The notes under the pieces: model-generated
What the model was told of the DNA's origin: nothing
Databases searched by the model: none
Seen by the model: the letters and a program-made list of their open reading frames with translations, nothing else
Shown: positions 24,360 through 33,337 of the stretch, one piece after another
Numbering within the stretch: the first letter of the stretch is position 1
Layout of the letters: each line of letters opens with the position of its first letter
Position numbers and translations under genes: made by a program
Assembly: GCA_018650445.1 (NCBI GenBank)
Contig: JABIFX010000031.1
Span: 1-53,803, forward strand
Origin: Fidelibacterota bacterium
GTDB taxonomy: Bacteria; Fidelibacterota; UBA8477; JABMPR01
Reading direction: 5' to 3'
Length of the DNA stretch: 53,803 nucleotides

Positions 24360-25682
24360 ATGGAAAAATTATTTAAACAAATTAACCAGACAATTATGGC
24401 TGAACTCCGCGATGGAGAATGTCTGGGGTTAGGTTTTGGAGGCGAACAATCCGCCTTCACACGCATAAATGCAGCCAAAGTTAGACAAATAGGCAATGTT
24501 GATGAGGCTGATCTCGGTTTCAATCTCATACTTAATGGCCGAAGAGCCACTGGCAGTATCTCCCTTTCTGGTGATCTGGATGAAGATCTCAGCCGAGCAA
24601 GAGGAGAGCTTCAACGATTGAGAACTGAAGTAGTCCAGCTTCCTGAAGATCCATATCTGGTTCTCCCTGAAAGCAAGGAAACCAGTCGCAGTGAAAAGCA
24701 TGGCAATCTGCCTGACGCCGAAGCCATCCCTGGAATACTATTACCTGCCATGGGTAATGTGGATCTCACCGGAATCTGGGCATCTGGTCGTGTTTATCAG
24801 GGCAGTGCCAATTCATCAGGTGGATATCATTGGTTTGCTTCAGATTCATTCTCACTGGATTATTCACTCATCACACCCTCCGAAAAAATGGTCAAAGCAA
24901 CCTATGCCGGTACAGAATGGGACCAAGCCGCCTATGAGGCGTTTCTAGCCGATTCGATTACCAAGCTGGAACTCATGTCCCTGCCGCCTAAAAAGATCGA
25001 ACCTGGCGATTACAGGACCTTTATTGCAGCAGCCGGTGTATCTGACATCCTTTCTATGTTCTCATGGGGTGGTGTTTCTGAGGCTGCTATTCGTCAGAGT
25101 GAGAGCTGTTTGGGAAAAATGCGCAATGAAAAAGTCAAATTGAGCAGTTTGTTCTCTTTTTCGGAAGACTATAGCTCCGGTTTTGCCCCTCGTTTTAATG
25201 GAAATGGGGAAGTTGCTCCTGAAAAGACAACCCTCATTGATGGAGGTGAACTCACCAATACTCTGGTCAGCACCAGAACGGCCAAGGAATATGGTGTAGA
25301 ATCGAATTTTGCATCAGAAGGTGAGAGCATGCGCGCTCCCTCAATGGCAGCAGGCTCATTAAAGGAGTCTGAAATTCTGGCATCTCTGGGAACAGGTGTG
25401 TATCTCTCAAACCTCCATTATTTGAATTGGAGTGACATGATTGGTGGTCGGATTACTGGCATGACCCGCTATGCCTGTTTCTGGGTGGAAGATGGTAAAA
25501 TTGTGGCTCCCATTGAAAATATGCGTTTTGATGATAGTATCTACAGCTTCCTTGGTGAAAACTTGGAGGCAGTTACTGAGAAACTGCAAATCAACCCTGA
25601 TGTTGGGACCTATGATGGACGAGAGCTCAGTGCTGTCGTTTGTCCCGGGATGTTGTTAAAATCATTTTCATTAACCCTATAG
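24360..25682 (+). CDS. tldE: TldE/PmbA protease subunit
   Basis: A 440-residue partner of TldD. The C-terminal half has the PmbA-type blocks (FSWGGVSEAAIRQSESCLG, TTLIDGGELTNTLVSTRTAKEYG and WVEDGKIVAPIENMRFDDS). It lacks the HExxxH motif, as expected for the non-catalytic subunit. I start it at ATG 24360 because GAGG lies just upstream; an in-frame start 12 bases earlier is unlikely. It ends immediately before a lipid-kinase gene (no real gap), so three genes are probably co-transcribed. Confidence 0.93.
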   Translation: MEKLFKQINQTIMAELRDGECLGLGFGGEQSAFTRINAAKVRQIGNVDEADLGFNLILNGRRATGSISLSGDLDEDLSRARGELQRLRTEVVQLPEDPYLVLPESKETSRSEKHGNLPDAEAIPGILLPAMGNVDLTGIWASGRVYQGSANSSGGYHWFASDSFSLDYSLITPSEKMVKATYAGTEWDQAAYEAFLADSITKLELMSLPPKKIEPGDYRTFIAAAGVSDILSMFSWGGVSEAAIRQSESCLGKMRNEKVKLSSLFSFSEDYSSGFAPRFNGNGEVAPEKTTLIDGGELTNTLVSTRTAKEYGVESNFASEGESMRAPSMAAGSLKESEILASLGTGVYLSNLHYLNWSDMIGGRITGMTRYACFWVEDGKIVAPIENMRFDDSIYSFLGENLEAVTEKLQINPDVGTYDGRELSAVVCPGMLLKSFSLTL

Positions 25683-25688
25683 GTGCCT

Positions 25689-26609
25689 ATGCCCGAACCC
25701 ATATCTAATCATCGCTATTTACTGATTGTCAATCCAGAGGCAGGAAGTCGCTCTACGATGAAAGCCTTGCCTGAGATTGAACGCATCATGCGGGAACGTA
25801 AAGCTGAATATGAATTTCACTTTACCAAGGAAAAGGGTCACGCTACAGAATTAGTAAAAGAAGTGGGTGCTGATTTCGATGTGGTCGTATCAGTAGGGGG
25901 TGATGGTACCATTAATGAAATTTTAAACGGAATGCCGGACCTCAATAAGCCAATGGGTATTATCCCCATAGGTACAGGAAATGATTTTGCCAGGAGTTGT
26001 TCTATTAAGCTTGGCGACCTTGAATCAGCTGTGGATGTGTTACTTGCCCACGATGTAAAAAATCTTGATGTGGGTGAAGTAAATGGTCGCCGATTCATCA
26101 ATGTTATGGGGTTGGGCTTTGGTGGTAAGGCGAATGATATTGCTAAAAAATTGTCCTTTCTGAAAGGATCATTCAAATACTTGATTGCAATTGCAGGTAA
26201 CTATCTCACCTATCGACGAATGCATCTCACGGTTAGATTCAATGACTTTGAGCGGAATGAGAAAGTCTTTCTCATGAGTATTGGGAATGGATGGAATGAA
26301 GGGGGTGGGTTGCAGCTTACTCCTAAAGCAATTTTGCATGATGGTTTATTTGATGTTTGCTATGTCCAGGACATCAGTCGCTGGCGTATTCTGCAGATAT
26401 TTACAAAACTCTATGATGGAACCGCCGATGAAGCGCCAGAGATGGAGTTACATCATACCACAGAGTTATATATATCCAGTGAGATTCCAGTTCCTGCACA
26501 TATGGACGGAGAATCATTTAGTCCCGTTCAGAAGGAATTTAAGATTCGCTTGATTCCTCAGGCACAGGAGATTATTGGAAACTGGTCAGCGGACGCAAGA
26601 TTTAATTGA
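25689..26609 (+). CDS. Diacylglycerol/lipid kinase family protein (second copy)
   Basis: A 306-residue enzyme of the same fold as the protein at 21798-22688 but clearly divergent. It has NPEAGSRSTMK, VVVSVGGDGTINEILNGM, GIIPIGTGNDFARS and VMGLGFGGKAND. The intact GTGNDFAR block is the form seen in DgkB/YegS-type kinases. The ATG at 25689 is chosen; a GTG two codons upstream, abutting the tldE stop, is equally possible. It joins the tldD-tldE transcript, which is an uncommon neighbour. Lipid substrate unknown. Confidence 0.92.
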   Translation: MPEPISNHRYLLIVNPEAGSRSTMKALPEIERIMRERKAEYEFHFTKEKGHATELVKEVGADFDVVVSVGGDGTINEILNGMPDLNKPMGIIPIGTGNDFARSCSIKLGDLESAVDVLLAHDVKNLDVGEVNGRRFINVMGLGFGGKANDIAKKLSFLKGSFKYLIAIAGNYLTYRRMHLTVRFNDFERNEKVFLMSIGNGWNEGGGLQLTPKAILHDGLFDVCYVQDISRWRILQIFTKLYDGTADEAPEMELHHTTELYISSEIPVPAHMDGESFSPVQKEFKIRLIPQAQEIIGNWSADARFN

Positions 26610-26649
26610 TGGATTATGCAATAACCAGATAGAATCAGAGGTGATTTTG

Positions 26650-27549
26650 ATGAAACATTTATTTACCGTAGCAATAGTGTTGGTTTTAGCGAGTAGTATG
26701 CTTGTCGGGCAAGAGTTAAAGCCATATATCATGGGAGCGCAAAGTTCCGAGGCGCTTGATGTGGTTCGCGATAAGACCAGTCAGGCACTTGTGGCTGCTG
26801 GCTTTACTATCCTGGGTGAATATCAACCTGCTATGGATGAAATGAGATGGGTCTACGTTGTTAATTCCACTGAGATGATTGAGGCTGTTCAGGAAATTGG
26901 TGATTTAACAGGATTTGCTGCCGCCTTACGAGTAGGTCTTACTGTTGAAAACGACACAGTAAATATTTCATATACAAACCCCATCTATCTGGGGAATGCG
27001 TATTTCCAGAAGAAATTTTCAGATGTTGAAGCCAAATTCCTCACGGTTCAGGATAGCCTAAAAAAGGCCATGGCCGACTTGGGTACTGTCAGGGATGAAG
27101 CTTTTGGTGCAGAAAAGGGTATGACTCCCAAGGCAATTGGTCGTTATCATTACATGTTCGGTATGGAATACTTTGAGGATGTGGTGGAGCTCACTGAATT
27201 TTCCAGTTATTCCGTGGGGAAGAGCATCATTGAATCCAAAATATCCAAAGGTGGAGACACAAAGCTAGTCTATGCCTATGAAGTTCCAGATCAGGAACTA
27301 AAACTTTATGGAATTGCATTGAGTGGAGAAGCTGGTGAAGAACATTTTCTACCCATTATTGATATCAGCACACCTAAACATACAGCGTTCTTGCCGTATG
27401 AAATCCTGTTAATGGGCAATACAGCCGTCATGATGCATGGTCGCTATCGGATTGCTTTGGCTTTCCCTGATCTGACCATGACCACTTTTTCCAAAATCAT
27501 ATCTACTCCTGGTGCTATAGAAGATTTGATGCGTTCGGTTACTGAGTAG
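26650..27549 (+). CDS. Exported protein of unknown function
   Basis: A 299-residue protein with a clear signal peptide (MKHLFTVAIVLVLASSMLVGQ). I do not recognise the family. The first ~110 residues after the signal (SEALDVVRDKTSQALVAAGFTILGEY, EIGDLTGFAAALRVGLTVENDTVNISY) recall the DUF302-like two-layer fold, a weak resemblance. The rest is mixed alpha/beta without Cys or obvious catalytic motifs. ATG 26650 has GAGGTGA about seven bases upstream; the in-frame frame open further left overlaps the kinase gene. An intrinsic terminator follows at 27576-27610. Confidence 0.75.
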   Translation: MKHLFTVAIVLVLASSMLVGQELKPYIMGAQSSEALDVVRDKTSQALVAAGFTILGEYQPAMDEMRWVYVVNSTEMIEAVQEIGDLTGFAAALRVGLTVENDTVNISYTNPIYLGNAYFQKKFSDVEAKFLTVQDSLKKAMADLGTVRDEAFGAEKGMTPKAIGRYHYMFGMEYFEDVVELTEFSSYSVGKSIIESKISKGGDTKLVYAYEVPDQELKLYGIALSGEAGEEHFLPIIDISTPKHTAFLPYEILLMGNTAVMMHGRYRIALAFPDLTMTTFSKIISTPGAIEDLMRSVTE

Positions 27550-27575
27550 ACTCATACTATATTTCATTCAAGAAC

Positions 27576-27610
27576 CTGCCTCGTTTTGGTTTCAAAGCGG
27601 GGCAGTTTTT
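27576..27610 (+). terminator. Intrinsic terminator
   Basis: A 12-bp stem (CTGCCTCGTTTT with AAAGCGGGGCAG, two G-T wobbles) around a six-base loop, followed by five Ts. It ends the tldD-tldE-kinase-exported-protein transcript just before the aldo/keto reductase gene. Confidence 0.85.
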
Positions 27611-27626
27611 AAATGGGGAATCAATT

Positions 27627-28568
27627 GTGCAATATACAAAGCTAGGAAAACGTGGACCAAAGATCTCAACGGTGGGATTTGGAGCCTGGGCCATTGGAGG
27701 GATGAACTGGGGGCCTACAGATGATGAGGTTTCGCTAAAAGCCCTCCATACAGTGCTGGATGAAGGCGTCACCTTTATTGACACAGCTGATGTATATGGC
27801 TTTGGCCATTCAGAGGATCTCATTGCTAAAGTCTTAAAGGAACGTGGCAAAGGTGATCTCATAATTGCCACCAAGGCGGGGAATGACTTTTACAATGCCG
27901 ACCAGGAAACTGATAGCCGCTATGGTGCCATCCAACAGAACTATAAAAAAGAATATCTCATTGAGGCAGTTGAGAAAAGTCTCAAACGTCTCGGTGTGGA
28001 AACCTTGGATATTCTGCAGCTCCACAGTCCCGATATTGAAAAACTGGAGTGGGATGACCCCTGGGAGGCATTGACCAGGTTGAAGGAGCAGGGCAAGATT
28101 CAACATGCCGGACTCTCTATTCAATCTTTTAAGGAATCGGAGCAAGCCTATCTACTTGAACGCCATCAGGATCTGCTGGATGTGATCCAGGTTCGCTATA
28201 ATCTTCTGGAACGCAAGGCTGAAAAATTACTCTTTCCTGAAGCCATTAAATATGGAGTCGGTGTGATCGTCCGCATTCCCATGTTATTCGGATTGCTCAG
28301 TGGAAAATTCGATCGCAAAAGTGTCTTTGAAGGGGACGACCATCGACGTTTTAATCTGGATGCTGAAAAGCTGAATAGCTATCTCACTAAAATGGAGTCC
28401 ATGGACAAATTATACGACCGCTATGCAGAATGGAGCCCAGCTCAAATTGCTCTGCGTTTTGGGATTTCTCATCCTGCCTGCCATGTATCGATTCCTGGTG
28501 GAAAAACACCTGATCAGGTCAAAGAGAATTGTGCTGCTTCAGATATGCCTGAAATCACATTGAAATAA
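27627..28568 (+). CDS. Aldo/keto reductase
   Basis: A 313-residue NADPH-dependent oxidoreductase of the AKR barrel family. It has the N-terminal TVGFGAWAIGG, the catalytic Asp-Tyr segment FIDTADVYGFGHSE (Y57), Lys in ATKAG, LQLHSPD (His), and the cofactor-binding IPGGKTPDQVKEN near the C-terminus. The GTG start is supported by GGGGA eight bases upstream. The next SDR gene begins 12 bases after its stop, so both reductases are co-transcribed. The substrate cannot be read from sequence. Confidence 0.95.
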   Translation: MQYTKLGKRGPKISTVGFGAWAIGGMNWGPTDDEVSLKALHTVLDEGVTFIDTADVYGFGHSEDLIAKVLKERGKGDLIIATKAGNDFYNADQETDSRYGAIQQNYKKEYLIEAVEKSLKRLGVETLDILQLHSPDIEKLEWDDPWEALTRLKEQGKIQHAGLSIQSFKESEQAYLLERHQDLLDVIQVRYNLLERKAEKLLFPEAIKYGVGVIVRIPMLFGLLSGKFDRKSVFEGDDHRRFNLDAEKLNSYLTKMESMDKLYDRYAEWSPAQIALRFGISHPACHVSIPGGKTPDQVKENCAASDMPEITLK

Positions 28569-28580
28569 TTGAGGAAAAAA

Positions 28581-29396
28581 GTGGGGAATAAATACATTAA
28601 AATCTTTATCACTGGTGCCAGTAGCGGTATCGGGAGACAATTGGCCTTAGATTATGGCAAAGCGGGTGCTGAATTATGGCTCCTGGCTAGATCTGAAAGC
28701 AAATTATCCGATCTCTCCGGAGAGATTGAAAAAGCAGGTGGACAAGCCCATAACCTGGTCTGTGATGCCACAGATGAACCAGCCTTTCTGAAAGCGCTGG
28801 GGATTGCTCAAGAGGAATCAGGTGGCTTTGATCTGGTGATTGCAAATGCAGGCTGGGGTGGCAGAATGCAGTATCCTGGTGACAGGAATATTGAAGTTCT
28901 GAATCAGGTTATTGATCTAAACTTCCGAGCGGCGACTCAAACTTTGGAGTTTTTCGCAAAATTCATGGTGATTGCAAAACATGGTCATCTGGTGGGGGTC
29001 TCCAGTATTGCAGGTTTTAGAGGTGCTCCTAGCGCTGCGGCATACAGTGCCACCAAGGCTGCCTTAATTTCCTATCTTGAATCTCTCCGCTTCTCTGTTC
29101 GTCCCTTTGGTGTTTTTGTGACGGATATTCGACCAGGTTTTGTGAGAACCCCTATGACAGATAGGAATGTGGTTCCCATGCCTTTCCTTATGGAAGTGGA
29201 TAAGGCCAGCCATAAAATCAGAAGAGCTATAGCGAGAAGAAGAAAGCGATTCACATTCCCCTGGCAGATGGCAGTGCTACTCCATCTTATAAAAGCTACT
29301 CCTGACTTTATATATGACTGGGTAGCAGGTATCACCTTTGGGAAACAGGCTGTGTCAGGTCGCACAGGCAAATCAGAATCGAATACTCCTGAATAG
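28581..29396 (+). CDS. Short-chain dehydrogenase/reductase (classical SDR)
   Basis: A 271-residue classical SDR: cofactor site TGASSGIG, a NAG-type stretch (IANAGWGG), catalytic Ser in GVSSIAGF and Y155/K159 in YSATK. A membrane-like or amphipathic C-terminal stretch (FPWQMAVLLHLIKATPDFIYDWVAG) suggests a lipid or membrane-bound substrate. I choose GTG 28581 rather than the TTG at 28569 because GAGGA lies six bases upstream of the GTG. It is co-oriented with the aldo/keto reductase. Confidence 0.93.
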   Translation: MGNKYIKIFITGASSGIGRQLALDYGKAGAELWLLARSESKLSDLSGEIEKAGGQAHNLVCDATDEPAFLKALGIAQEESGGFDLVIANAGWGGRMQYPGDRNIEVLNQVIDLNFRAATQTLEFFAKFMVIAKHGHLVGVSSIAGFRGAPSAAAYSATKAALISYLESLRFSVRPFGVFVTDIRPGFVRTPMTDRNVVPMPFLMEVDKASHKIRRAIARRRKRFTFPWQMAVLLHLIKATPDFIYDWVAGITFGKQAVSGRTGKSESNTPE

Positions 29397-29458
29397 ACAG
29401 ACTTAGGTTAAGTGCGTCGGGTGGTTCTGCGAAGGAGACACATAAAATTACAAGTGAG

Positions 29459-29836
29459 ATGTCAATAGCCAGGGGAAAAACACACGATAAATTAGCGCCT
29501 TATTGGGCTGCTGGACTATTTGCTTGTGGAGCAACTGGCTTAGCAACAGTATGGATAAATCTAGGGCAATTTTGGTCTGGCTATGTATTAGATATGGTGG
29601 GTCCAGCCTGGAATTATATTCTGGTGAGAGGACTGTTTACAACATACACTCAAAATGTATGGACACGATTCTTTACACCTTCAAAAACAGTGATCATCTT
29701 TCTCCTGGTGTGCTTTGGGATAGAAATTGCACAGTTTTTTAAACTATATGATTCTACCTATGATCCCTGGGATTTTTTAGCATATGTATCAATATTAGTT
29801 CCTATGTTTATCATAGATTCATACTTTTCGAGTTGA
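29459..29836 (+). CDS. VanZ/DUF2809-like small membrane protein
   Basis: A 125-residue protein with about four hydrophobic segments. The C-terminal half has the VanZ-like signature: FGIEIAQFF (ExxQ), then a Tyr/Asp-rich DPWDFLAY before the last helix. The match is by eye. VanZ-like proteins are small membrane proteins of mostly unknown role. No strong SD is next to ATG 29459, although AAGGAG occurs about 20 bases upstream. The gene precedes an LptF/G permease. Confidence 0.6.
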   Translation: MSIARGKTHDKLAPYWAAGLFACGATGLATVWINLGQFWSGYVLDMVGPAWNYILVRGLFTTYTQNVWTRFFTPSKTVIIFLLVCFGIEIAQFFKLYDSTYDPWDFLAYVSILVPMFIIDSYFSS

Positions 29837-29894
29837 ATGACTTTAAATTCATCTTTCTTATAGACTCCCAACCAATCCCTCCTATACTTGAACG

Positions 29895-31268
29895 ATGTTT
29901 AAAACCTTAGACAAATACGTTTTTCGGGAATTACTCACCCCCTTTATGTATTCATTGTTGGTCCTGACAATGATCTTCCTGGTGAATTTTATCATTCGGG
30001 CCATGGATCGAATTTTGGGCAAGGGGCTTTCCTTTCTGGTGATCCTTGAGTATATCATTCTCAATCTGGCTTGGATTCTTGCTCTGGCAATCCCGCTCTC
30101 GGTTTTGGTGGCTGTCCTGCTGGCGTATGGACGTCTCGCAACTGATCATGAGGTAACCGCCATGCGATCCGGTGGAATTTCACTTCCCCGCATCATGGCA
30201 CCAGCCCTGGTATTCGCTATGCTGGTGGGGAGTTTCACCCTCTATTTTAATACGACCATTCTACCAGATGTCAACCATCGCGCCAGACTTCTAGGATCAG
30301 ATATTTATCGTAAACGACCCGATATGGACATCGTCCCCGGATACTTTATTGATGACCTGCCAGACTATAATATTCGTGTAAATGAAGTCACCGAAGAGGG
30401 TCTCAGTGGTGTCGTCATTTTTTCAAAAAGTGATCTACGAGAACAGGTCTCTATTTTTGCCGAGACAGGTCGTACTGAAACCATTGGCGGTCAGATTATC
30501 TTCACCCTTTACAACGGTGAAAAGCACCTCCTGGATCTGGACAAACTGGATGATTATCAGCGGGAGTATTTTGATTCTACCCGGCTCACGGTTAAGGTTA
30601 ATAATCTTGAATTAAAACGACGAGAATCGGCGGTCAGAGGCGATCGTGAAATGACGCCAGCCATGATGTATGTCAGGATTGACGAGAACAAAGAAAGATT
30701 TAACCGAACCATTGATAGAATGAATACCATCAGGCTCAAAAGTCCGGTCTTTAATGGTGATTCTCTGGTGGATATGATGGCTTTGATGGATACAATTAAG
30801 CACATCCCCATCCCGGATAAAACACTTATAGAAGCCAGAACCAGGGTCTGGAATCGTACAGTGGATAAGCTGGAGAGCCAGGAGCGCCTCTTGAACAGCT
30901 ATTTGAAACAGGTAAATAAATACCTCGTGGAAATTCATAAGAAATATGCCATGGCGGTTACCTGCATCGTGTTTGTATTGGTTGGTGTACCCCTCGGTAT
31001 TATGACCCGCAAATCCAGTGGTACCATTGGAGTTGCCATTGGTATGTTCTTTATCTATTGGGCGGCTTTGATAGCCGGAGAAGAGTTAGCCGATCGTCGA
31101 ATCATGGATCCTGTCCTGGCCATGTGGGCTCCCAATGGAATTATGGCAGTGGTAGGAATCTGGATCAGCTTCCAGGTTTCAAGGGAAAGAACCGTTATCA
31201 ATATCCTCTGGTTGAAGACATTTTTAAACCCCCTGAACTGGAAAATTACCCCAAGTAAAAAAACTTGA
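29895..31268 (+). CDS. LptF/LptG family LPS-export permease
   Basis: A 457-residue member of the YjgP/YjgQ family. Three N-terminal transmembrane helices (about 15-120) include the typical LTDHEVTAMRSGGIS-like coupling helix (TDHEVTAMRSGG). A ~200-residue periplasmic beta-jellyroll region follows, then three C-terminal helices (about 355-440). LptF and LptG form the inner-membrane part of the LptB2FG transporter that extracts LPS. F and G cannot be separated by eye. Its presence supports an LPS-bearing Gram-negative cell. The last helix region ends 72 bp before etfB. Confidence 0.93.
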   Translation: MFKTLDKYVFRELLTPFMYSLLVLTMIFLVNFIIRAMDRILGKGLSFLVILEYIILNLAWILALAIPLSVLVAVLLAYGRLATDHEVTAMRSGGISLPRIMAPALVFAMLVGSFTLYFNTTILPDVNHRARLLGSDIYRKRPDMDIVPGYFIDDLPDYNIRVNEVTEEGLSGVVIFSKSDLREQVSIFAETGRTETIGGQIIFTLYNGEKHLLDLDKLDDYQREYFDSTRLTVKVNNLELKRRESAVRGDREMTPAMMYVRIDENKERFNRTIDRMNTIRLKSPVFNGDSLVDMMALMDTIKHIPIPDKTLIEARTRVWNRTVDKLESQERLLNSYLKQVNKYLVEIHKKYAMAVTCIVFVLVGVPLGIMTRKSSGTIGVAIGMFFIYWAALIAGEELADRRIMDPVLAMWAPNGIMAVVGIWISFQVSRERTVINILWLKTFLNPLNWKITPSKKT

Positions 31269-31279
31269 CAAAGTAAGCA

Positions 31280-31308
31280 TTTACAAGAGTGAGGTATCCG
31301 TCTATATT
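31280..31308 (+). promoter_or_regulatory. Sigma-70 promoter of the etfB-etfA-acyl-CoA dehydrogenase operon
   Basis: TTTACA (31280-31285) and TATATT (31303-31308) with a 17-bp spacer. The predicted start near 31315 gives a ~26-base leader carrying an AGGAGA. It lies in the 72-bp gap between the permease and etfB. Confidence 0.6.
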
Positions 31309-31340
31309 GCCTCAAAATTTATGCTTAGGAGAGATGGTTA

Positions 31341-32240
31341 ATGTCACTTCATACAATAGTTTTAGTTAAACAAGTTCCAGATACTTCAAATATTTCTGGT
31401 GACGTCATGCGTCCTGATGGAACTGTAAATAGAGCGAGACTCCCTGCTATTTTTAACCCTGAGGATCAAGAAGCTCTGGAGTTAGCACTGCGCTTAAAAG
31501 ATAAGCATGGTGGTAAGGTGACTGCCCTGACCATGGGACCTCCCAATGCTGCCAATATGCTTCGTGAATGTTTATATATGGGTGCCGATCGTGCTATTCT
31601 GGTTAGTGACCGAAGATTTGCAGCTGCTGATACGCTGGCTACTTCTTATGCCCTCCACAAAGCGGTCCATCGGATTGGTGACTACGATCTCATCTTTGGT
31701 GGACGTCAGGCCATTGATGGTGATACAGCTCAAGTGGGTCCGCAAACTGCTGAGAAATTGGGCATCCCCCAGATTACCTATACTCTGGATGTTCAAAAAC
31801 TGGATTTGAAGAAGAAAACTGTTCGCGCCAAACGCGCCATTAAAAATGGGTATGAGATTCTGGAAGCACCATTACCTGTCCTGCTCACCGTTACAAAAGA
31901 TGCAGCTGAGCCACGTCCTTTTGATGTAAGAAGGTTGTGTACCTACAAACGGGCACAGTCCAGGTTCGAAATTGAAGCTACGGTGGATGACAGCCATGAT
32001 CTGGTATGGATGGATGAACTTATGGAGAAAGTCAAAGCTGACGATTTACTCATCGAGACCTGGAATATTGAAGACATCGATGCAGACGTTCAATGGTGTG
32101 GGCTGGCTGGATCTCCCACCAAGGTGCATAAGGTGGAGAACGTGGTACTAAGTGGAGCAGAATTTAAAAAAGTTCCTGCCACATCAGATGGGCTGAATGA
32201 CATGATTACTGATCTGATGCAAGATCACATTTTTGGATAA
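31341..32240 (+). CDS. etfB: Electron transfer flavoprotein beta subunit
   Basis: A 299-residue EtfB/FixA. It begins VLVKQVPDTS, with FNPEDQEALELALRL and the conserved QAIDGDTAQVGPQTAE signature, then the AMP/FAD-facing KRAIKNGYE and VLLTVTKDAAEPR. EtfB with EtfA takes electrons from acyl-CoA dehydrogenases and passes them to a quinone oxidoreductase. It is longer than the mitochondrial-type EtfB (~255), having an extra C-terminal ~40 residues (MDELMEKVKADDLL...), as in anaerobic and bifurcating-type branches. AGGAGA before ATG 31341 fixes the start. etfA follows after six bases. Confidence 0.95.
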   Translation: MSLHTIVLVKQVPDTSNISGDVMRPDGTVNRARLPAIFNPEDQEALELALRLKDKHGGKVTALTMGPPNAANMLRECLYMGADRAILVSDRRFAAADTLATSYALHKAVHRIGDYDLIFGGRQAIDGDTAQVGPQTAEKLGIPQITYTLDVQKLDLKKKTVRAKRAIKNGYEILEAPLPVLLTVTKDAAEPRPFDVRRLCTYKRAQSRFEIEATVDDSHDLVWMDELMEKVKADDLLIETWNIEDIDADVQWCGLAGSPTKVHKVENVVLSGAEFKKVPATSDGLNDMITDLMQDHIFG

Positions 32241-32246
32241 TATGAT

Positions 32247-33269
32247 ATGAATTCAAAACTAAAAGATATGGTGTGGGTGTTTGCTGAGCAAACTGATGGG
32301 GTCATGGCTGATGTCAGTCTGGAATTACTTCATAAAGCAAGAACCCTGGCAGAAAAAATGAAGTCCCAGGTGAGTGCTGTCTTACTTGGAGATAAGATTG
32401 AGGGATTATCTGAGACCTTGTTCGCCCATGGTGCAGACAATGTCTATCTGCTGGATGATGTGGAGCTCAAAGATTTCCGCAGTATGCCTTATGCAAACCT
32501 TATAACCAATCTGGTTGAAGAAAAAAGACCGCGAGTCGTGCTGTTTGGTGCCACGCATATCGGTCGTGATATTGCACCTCGAGTTGCCTCACATACACGT
32601 TCAGGACTCACCGCAGATTGTACAGAATTGAAAATTGAAACTTTAACCATCAGAAAGGTACAGCACGAAGATTTATTACTCCAGATTCGGCCAGCCTTTG
32701 GTGGCAATATCATCGCCACCATTATTTCACCTGATGTTGAAATTCAAATGGCTACCATCCGTGAGGGTGTTATGGAGATGGGTGAGCCCGATGCCTCCCG
32801 CAAAGGGACCATCATTCCTGTAAAAGTTGAGTTGGATCCAGTTGAAGTTGCCGTAAAGATTATTGAGAAACATCAGGAAGCTTCCAGTGTCAACCTCAAA
32901 GGCGCTCCAATTATTGTGGCCGGGGGTTATGGAGCGGATACACCTGAAAAATTTCAATTGGTCAAGGACCTGGCCAAAGTACTGGGTGCTGAACTGGCTG
33001 GTTCACGTGCTGCTGTGGATGCAGGCCTGATTAGCTCTGAGCGTCAGGTGGGACAGACCGGTACAACTGTGCGTCCCAAGCTTTACATAGCAATCGGTAT
33101 ATCAGGTGCTATTCAACATCGTGCAGGTATGCAGGAATCTCAAAAAATTATTGCCATCAACAGTGATGCAGAAGCACCTATTTTTCAAGTTGCTCACTAT
33201 GGAATCCATGGCAACCTGACAGAAGTAATACCCAAGCTAATCGCTGCGTATAAAAGTCAACTGCATTAG
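32247..33269 (+). CDS. etfA: Electron transfer flavoprotein alpha subunit
   Basis: A 340-residue EtfA. The C-terminal FAD-binding domain is intact: GGYGADTPEKFQLVKDLA, then GSRAAVDAGLI, QVGQTGTTVRPKLYIAIGISGAIQH and a terminal INSDAEAPIFQVAHYGI. The N-terminal domain (1-180) is of the usual length. It directly follows etfB with a six-base gap and precedes an acyl-CoA dehydrogenase, so the three genes form a fatty-acid or amino-acid acyl-CoA oxidation module. No extra ferredoxin domain is present. Confidence 0.96.
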   Translation: MNSKLKDMVWVFAEQTDGVMADVSLELLHKARTLAEKMKSQVSAVLLGDKIEGLSETLFAHGADNVYLLDDVELKDFRSMPYANLITNLVEEKRPRVVLFGATHIGRDIAPRVASHTRSGLTADCTELKIETLTIRKVQHEDLLLQIRPAFGGNIIATIISPDVEIQMATIREGVMEMGEPDASRKGTIIPVKVELDPVEVAVKIIEKHQEASSVNLKGAPIIVAGGYGADTPEKFQLVKDLAKVLGAELAGSRAAVDAGLISSERQVGQTGTTVRPKLYIAIGISGAIQHRAGMQESQKIIAINSDAEAPIFQVAHYGIHGNLTEVIPKLIAAYKSQLH

Positions 33270-33337
33270 ACCCTTGAATTTGAGAATTGCAGATACCAAA
33301 ACTAAAATTTTACCTCAACACTGAGCGAGGATGAGAG

